The notes under the pieces were generated by a model. That model was not told the DNA's origin. It saw nothing but the letters and a program-made list of their open reading frames with translations, and searched no databases. A program made the translations under genes and the position numbers. From assembly GCA_903931645.1 (NCBI GenBank), contig CAIZDF010000048.1, positions 1-11,885 on the forward strand: a DNA stretch of 11,885 nt, in the 5' to 3' direction. Positions 8,457 through 11,885 of this stretch are shown piece by piece (position 1 is the first letter of the stretch; each line of letters opens with the position of its first letter). Origin of the DNA: an uncultured Tolumonas sp. GTDB lineage: Bacteria > Pseudomonadota > Gammaproteobacteria > Enterobacterales > Aeromonadaceae.

Positions 8457-8462
8457 TATAAT
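8457..8462 (+). promoter_or_regulatory. -10 element of the cca promoter
   Basis: A perfect TATAAT lies 30 bp before the cca GTG. It would start transcription near 8469 and leave a leader of about 23 nt holding the GAGGAG Shine-Dalgarno. No good -35 hexamer lies 16-18 bp upstream, so the promoter is either weak or depends on an activator. Confidence 0.5.
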
Positions 8463-8491
8463 CGGGCGGTGAAAATAGAGGAGAAAAACGG

Positions 8492-9724
8492 GTGCAAATA
8501 TATCTGGTTGGTGGTGCTGTACGTGACAAGCTGCTGGGGTTGCCGGTCACAGAGCGGGATTATGTCGTGGTTGGTAGTGAAGCACAGACATTATTGGATT
8601 TAGGCTACCAGCCTGTTGGTCGCGATTTTCCCGTATTTTTGCATCCACAAACCAAAGAAGAATATGCACTGGCACGAATTGAACGCAAACAAGGCAAAGG
8701 TTACACCGGTTTTGCCTGTTACGCGGCACCGGATGTCACCCTGGAGCAAGATCTTCTGCGCCGCGATCTGACGATCAACGCCATTGCGCAAGATCAAACC
8801 GGTCAGCTCTACGATCCTTATGGCGGGATCAACGATCTGAATGATCGTGTTTTACGTCATATTTCCCCCGCCTTCAGTGAAGATCCGCTGCGCGTATTAC
8901 GTGTCGCCCGTTTCGCTGCACGCTTTCATCATCTGGGTTTTTCCATTGCGCCGGAAACACTGGCACTCATGCGCCAGCTCAGCCGTAGCGGTGAACTAAA
9001 TCATCTGACGCCTGAGCGCGTGTGGAAGGAACTGGAAAAAGTGTTAACCAATCGCAATCCGCAGATCTTTTTTGAGATCCTGCATGATTGCGAAGCGTTA
9101 AGCGTGTTATTGCCGGAAGTTGAAGCGCTGTTTGGCGTGCCGGCTCGCCCGGACTGGCACCCGGAAGTAGATACCGGTATTCATGTCATGATGGCATTAC
9201 GCGAAGCCAGTCAGCGCAGTGATTTGTTAGCGGTGCGGTTTGCGACTCTTTGCCATGATTTAGGCAAGGCACAAACACCTGAGCATGTTTTACCAAGTCA
9301 TCATGGGCATGGCGATCGTGGTTTACCCTTGATCCGCAACCTGTGTCAACGATTGAGAGTGCCGAATGATTACCGCGATCTGGCCTTGTTAGTCAGCGAA
9401 TTGCATTCGTTGGTGCATACCGCATTACAACTGCGCCCGGCGACGATGCTGAAACTATTTGATCGGTTGGATGTATGGCGCAAGCCGGAACGCTTGTCAC
9501 AGCTGTTGCTCTGCTGTCAGGCAGATTTTCACGGCCGCCTGGGTTTTGCTGAGCGGGAATATTTGCAACCGAGTTATGTGCAAGAAGCCTATGACGCTGC
9601 CGCCGCTATCGCTGTCAGACCGATTGTTGAAGCAGGTTACACGGGGGAAGCCATACGGCAACAACTCAGTCGCCGCCGTATTTTTGCGATCCGCGACGTG
9701 CATTGTCGCTGGAACGATATCTAA
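8492..9724 (+). CDS. cca: Multifunctional CCA tRNA nucleotidyltransferase / phosphohydrolase
   Basis: Cca adds or repairs the 3' CCA end of tRNAs without a template; the gammaproteobacterial form also carries an HD phosphohydrolase domain. The 410 residues match E. coli Cca (412). Visible in order: nucleotidyltransferase GGAVRD (7-12) with metal-ligand residues Glu21 and Asp23 in [18 protein letters not shown] (90-99); the [15 protein letters not shown] helix (130-144); then the HD domain with His223, His231 and the His255-Asp256 pair in LCHDLGKA. The start is GTG, supported by GAGGAG at 8478-8483 with an 8-nt spacer and by the family N-terminus. It converges on folK with only 3 bp between the stop codons. 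Confidence 0.97.
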   Translation: MQIYLVGGAVRDKLLGLPVTERDYVVVGSEAQTLLDLGYQPVGRDFPVFLHPQTKEEYALARIERKQGKGYTGFACYAAPDVTLEQDLLRRDLTINAIAQDQTGQLYDPYGGINDLNDRVLRHISPAFSEDPLRVLRVARFAARFHHLGFSIAPETLALMRQLSRSGELNHLTPERVWKELEKVLTNRNPQIFFEILHDCEALSVLLPEVEALFGVPARPDWHPEVDTGIHVMMALREASQRSDLLAVRFATLCHDLGKAQTPEHVLPSHHGHGDRGLPLIRNLCQRLRVPNDYRDLALLVSELHSLVHTALQLRPATMLKLFDRLDVWRKPERLSQLLLCCQADFHGRLGFAEREYLQPSYVQEAYDAAAAIAVRPIVEAGYTGEAIRQQLSRRRIFAIRDVHCRWNDI

Positions 9725-9754
9725 AATTTAACGCCAGTCGAATTCGACTGCGCG
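9723..9754 (-). terminator. Possible folBK terminator hairpin overlapping the end of folK
   Basis: CAGTCGAATTCGACTG at 9735-9750 is a perfect 16-bp palindrome. It can fold as a 6-bp stem with an AATT loop and extend by CGC/GCG (9732-9734 with 9752-9754) past a one-base bulge at 9751. Read on the minus strand it covers the last folK codons and is followed by TTAAATTTT, a poor U-tract containing the stop codon. It is the only terminator-like element between convergent cca and folK. Confidence 0.4.
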
Positions 9755-10216
9755 TAGAGGCTGGCGCTCAGCATTATATTCAGACCACAATTGCGCCAGC
9801 GTCATCTCTGCGAGAGGGTGCCGCCATTGTGGTGCCAGCTCAGCAAACGGGCGCAACACAAACGCATTATGCAGGATCTCGCTGCGCGGTAATTCCACTG
9901 GCGTCGTGATCACTAACTCATCATAAGCCAGCAGATCCAGATCCAGTGTCCGGCCAGAAAATTTGCGCGCATTCGCTGGGCGACCATGAGCAAATTCAAT
10001 AGCCCGTAATTGTGCTGCCACTTCCGCCACACCATGCCTGGTTTCTGCTGCAATCACCAAATTATAAAAGGGTGCGCCGTCAAAACCGACCGCATCACTT
10101 TCATAAACGGTGGAACAACAGCATGCCGAGAACACCTGCTGCAAAGCTTGCCAGCCTGCGCGTAGATAATGTTCCCGTTCGATGTTCGAACCGACACCGA
10201 TATAAATACGGGCCAT
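9728..10216 (-). CDS. folK: 2-amino-4-hydroxy-6-hydroxymethyldihydropteridine pyrophosphokinase (HPPK)
   Basis: HPPK transfers pyrophosphate from ATP to 6-hydroxymethyl-dihydropterin in folate synthesis, directly after the FolB aldolase step. The 162 residues fit HPPK (about 160). Motifs: IGVGSNIERE at 6-15, AVGFDGAPFYNLVI (42-54), the RKFSGRTLDLDLLAYD segment with magnesium ligands Asp92 and Asp94, and LPRSEILHNAFVLRPFAELAP at 109-129. The ATG shares one base with the folB stop (TAATG), and GGGAGG lies 4 nt upstream, inside folB. The gene is thus coupled to folB, matching the pathway order. Many Gammaproteobacteria carry a second folK beside panB; whether this genome does cannot be seen here. 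Confidence 0.95.
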   Translation of the reverse strand: MARIYIGVGSNIEREHYLRAGWQALQQVFSACCCSTVYESDAVGFDGAPFYNLVIAAETRHGVAEVAAQLRAIEFAHGRPANARKFSGRTLDLDLLAYDELVITTPVELPRSEILHNAFVLRPFAELAPQWRHPLAEMTLAQLWSEYNAERQPLRAVEFDWR

Positions 10217-10566
10217 TATGCCTCCCGAATGATCTCAACCCCGACACCACGGGAATTTACCACTGCCCCCGGTTTTGTCACTCGCACTCTTACCCGCAAG
10301 ATCGGAAACTCAGTCAACAGCAACTGTGCCGTCTGTTCTGCCACCGCTTCAACCAAGCCAATCGGGCGAGTACTGATCATATCGGTGACGCGTTTTGACA
10401 CCGCCGCATAATCCAGTGCCAATGACATATCGTCCTGCTCACCAGCGGCTTGGGTATCAAAATCCATTTCCAGATCCAGCACCAGTTTCTGGGTGATCTG
10501 TTTTTCCCATTCATAGACACCAATAGTGCAATAAACTTCGAGATGATCGATAAAGACTTTATCCAT
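10216..10566 (-). CDS. folB: Dihydroneopterin aldolase
   Basis: FolB cleaves 7,8-dihydroneopterin to 6-hydroxymethyl-dihydropterin and glycolaldehyde, providing the substrate of FolK. The 116 residues correspond to E. coli FolB (about 122). Family features: TIGVYEWE at 14-21 with the substrate-binding Glu21, DYAAVSKRV (52-60), GLVEAVAEQTA with Glu73, and the catalytic Lys98 in VTKPGAVVNSRGVGVEI. It is the first gene of a two-gene folate unit and is divergent from plsY. Its ATG at 10566 has only a weak upstream AGG about 9 nt away. No convincing promoter hexamers could be assigned in the 105-bp gap to plsY. Confidence 0.96.
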   Translation of the reverse strand: MDKVFIDHLEVYCTIGVYEWEKQITQKLVLDLEMDFDTQAAGEQDDMSLALDYAAVSKRVTDMISTRPIGLVEAVAEQTAQLLLTEFPILRVRVRVTKPGAVVNSRGVGVEIIREA

Positions 10567-10671
10567 GTTTTAACCTAATTCTGCTAATCTGGAAGACGGA
10601 TATCTGGTGTGGATCATACTCCAGCCAGCGCCGATAGAAAAATAGTGTCCGCGAACAACATCAGGAGATCC

Positions 10672-11283
10672 ATGCTCGCTCTCGCTTTTGCCATGACTGG
10701 CATGGCTTATTTGCTGGGATCAATCAGTAACGCCGTATTAATCAGCCGTTACTGTGGCCTACCCGACCCCCGCGACTATGGCTCACACAATCCCGGGGCG
10801 ACGAATGTACTACGCTCCGGTAACCGCATTGCTGCCCTGATCGTGTTTCTGCTAGATATGCTGAAAGGCACCCTGCCGGTTTATCTGGCCTGGTATCTCG
10901 GCATTCCACCGGTCTATCTTGGCTTTATCGGTATCGCCGCCTGTTTAGGGCATATGTACCCGCTGTATTTTCATTTCCGCGGCGGCAAAGGTGTTGCCAC
11001 CGCACTTGGCGCCCTGATGCCACTCGGGCTGGATATGGGCAGCTTTATGATCATAACCTGGCTGCTGATATTACTGCTCACCGGCTATTCATCACTGGCA
11101 GCATTGGCCGCGGCGTTGTTAGCACCGCTGTATACCTATTGTCTGAAACCCGAATTTACTCTACCCGTGGCCATGCTCTGTTGTCTGATCATTCTGCGTC
11201 ATCACGAGAATATCAGCCGCTTGTTACATGGCCGCGAGCCCAAGATCTGGCCCAACAACCCGTTACGGCGTCACCGGCGCTAA
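10672..11283 (+). CDS. plsY: Glycerol-3-phosphate acyltransferase PlsY (acyl-phosphate dependent)
   Basis: PlsY acylates glycerol-3-phosphate from acyl-phosphate, the first step of phospholipid synthesis, at the inner membrane. From the ATG at 10672 the protein has 203 residues, the family size. It shows the three conserved loops: [11 protein letters not shown] followed by [12 protein letters not shown], the glycine-rich [22 protein letters not shown], and [22 protein letters not shown]. There are about five to seven hydrophobic segments between them. An AGGAG Shine-Dalgarno at 10663-10667 (4-nt spacer) sets this start; the frame is open upstream to a GTG at 10609, which lacks a ribosome site and would add 21 polar residues not found in the family. 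The last 21 bp overlap the end of convergent tsaD. Confidence 0.95.
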   Translation: MLALAFAMTGMAYLLGSISNAVLISRYCGLPDPRDYGSHNPGATNVLRSGNRIAALIVFLLDMLKGTLPVYLAWYLGIPPVYLGFIGIAACLGHMYPLYFHFRGGKGVATALGALMPLGLDMGSFMIITWLLILLLTGYSSLAALAAALLAPLYTYCLKPEFTLPVAMLCCLIILRHHENISRLLHGREPKIWPNNPLRRHRR

Positions 11284-11885
11284 CGTTTCCAGATTCCAGC
11301 GTGGCTGTACCACAATCTCAAGCCCGGTCGTATGCCCCGCTTTCAGGCGCTGCAAACCCGCAAAGGCGATCATCGCGCCATTATCGGTACAAAATTCCGG
11401 GCGCGGATAAAACACTTCACCACCCAGTTTTTTCATCACTGCCGCTAATTCAGCGCGTAATTGTTTGTTCGCACTGACACCACCGGCAATCACCAACCGC
11501 TTCAGGCCGGTTTCCTGCAAGGCCCGCTTACACTTGATAGCCAACGTATCAACCACCGCCGTCTGGAAGGCATGCGCGATGTCAGCACGGGTTTGCTCAT
11601 CATCGCCCTGACTGCGGATCGTATTGGCCGCAAAAGTCTTTAAGCCGGAAAAACTAAAATCCAGCCCCGGACGATCTGTCATTGGACGCGGGAACACAAA
11701 CCGTCCGGCAGTGCCCTGCTCGGCTAATTTTGATAATGCCGCACCACCGGGGTAGTCCAGCCCAAGCAATTTCGCTGTTTTATCAAAAGCTTCACCTGCT
11801 GCGTCATCGACTGATTCACCGAGGATTTTATACTGACCAATACCGTCTACACGCACCCGCAAGGTGTGGCCACCGGAAACCAGCA
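11263..11885 (-). CDS. tsaD: tRNA N6-adenosine threonylcarbamoyltransferase TsaD (partial, N-terminus missing)
   Basis: TsaD (YgjD/Gcp, Kae1 family) transfers threonylcarbamoyl to A37 of ANN-decoding tRNAs, with TsaB and TsaE. The last 206 residues are present; the frame runs open through the right edge, so about 130 N-terminal residues, including the metal-binding HxxxH, are outside. Visible: VSGGHT at the very edge, [67 protein letters not shown] and [15 protein letters not shown]. An in-frame TTG at 11862 is not a start, because conserved family sequence continues upstream of it. Its stop lies inside the end of plsY. In related genomes rpsU-dnaG-rpoD lie on the other side of tsaD. Confidence 0.97.
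   Translation of the reverse strand, partial: LVSGGHTLRVRVDGIGQYKILGESVDDAAGEAFDKTAKLLGLDYPGGAALSKLAEQGTAGRFVFPRPMTDRPGLDFSFSGLKTFAANTIRSQGDDEQTRADIAHAFQTAVVDTLAIKCKRALQETGLKRLVIAGGVSANKQLRAELAAVMKKLGGEVFYPRPEFCTDNGAMIAFAGLQRLKAGHTTGLEIVVQPRWNLETLAPVTP

Noticed and set aside
10609..10671. Upstream in-frame GTG extension of plsY
   Set aside because: The ATG at 10672 has AGGAG at good distance and fits the family N-terminus; the extension is polar and has no ribosome site.
1..11885. Mobile elements, tRNA or rRNA genes, CRISPR arrays, defence or phage genes
   Set aside because: Nearly all DNA is covered by conserved housekeeping genes; the gaps are 150-210 bp at most and show no tRNA fold, regular repeats, transposase or integrase remnants.

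Overview
This window is a stretch of gammaproteobacterial chromosome made almost entirely of conserved genes. The gene order rhlB-gppA, divergent trxA, then rho is the classic enteric/Vibrio/Aeromonas arrangement. The second half (ygiF-type triphosphatase, cca, folB, plsY, tsaD) is a known gammaproteobacterial neighbourhood. An exeA-exeB (gspA-gspB) pair lies between ygiF and cca. That pair, with folK beside folB and proteins very close to but distinct from the E. coli ones, points to Aeromonadales or a near relative. A Tolumonas-like genome would fit, but the species is inference from remembered family sequences, not from a search.

Layout: (1) 1-2392, minus strand: rhlB then gppA, 7 bp apart; gppA runs off the left edge and lacks its C-terminus. 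(2) 2393-2542: divergent promoter region of rhlB and trxA. (3) 2543-4396, plus strand: trxA with a strong intrinsic terminator, a C-rich/G-poor rho leader, then rho with a perfect-stem terminator. (4) 4423-8391, minus strand: exeA and exeB (TAATG overlap), then a CYTH-CHAD triphosphatase gene (ygiF family). (5) 8492-9724, plus strand: cca, starting with GTG. (6) 9728-10566, minus strand: folB and folK, again joined by a TAATG overlap. (7) 10672-11283, plus strand: plsY, overlapping by 21 bp the end of convergent tsaD, whose N-terminus is beyond the right edge.

Functional themes: RNA helicase and termination factor (RhlB, Rho), stringent-response phosphatase (GppA), redox (TrxA), inner-membrane and peptidoglycan factors for type II secretion assembly (ExeA/ExeB), tRNA maturation (Cca, TsaD), folate biosynthesis (FolB, FolK) and phospholipid synthesis (PlsY).

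I see no mobile element, CRISPR array, RNA gene, phage or defence island, and no clearly novel system. The most interesting signals are regulatory or structural: the rho leader (probable autogenous Rho-dependent control, no Shine-Dalgarno, an overlapping small ORF), a degenerate C39-peptidase-like segment inside ExeA, and a hairpin inside the last codons of folK.
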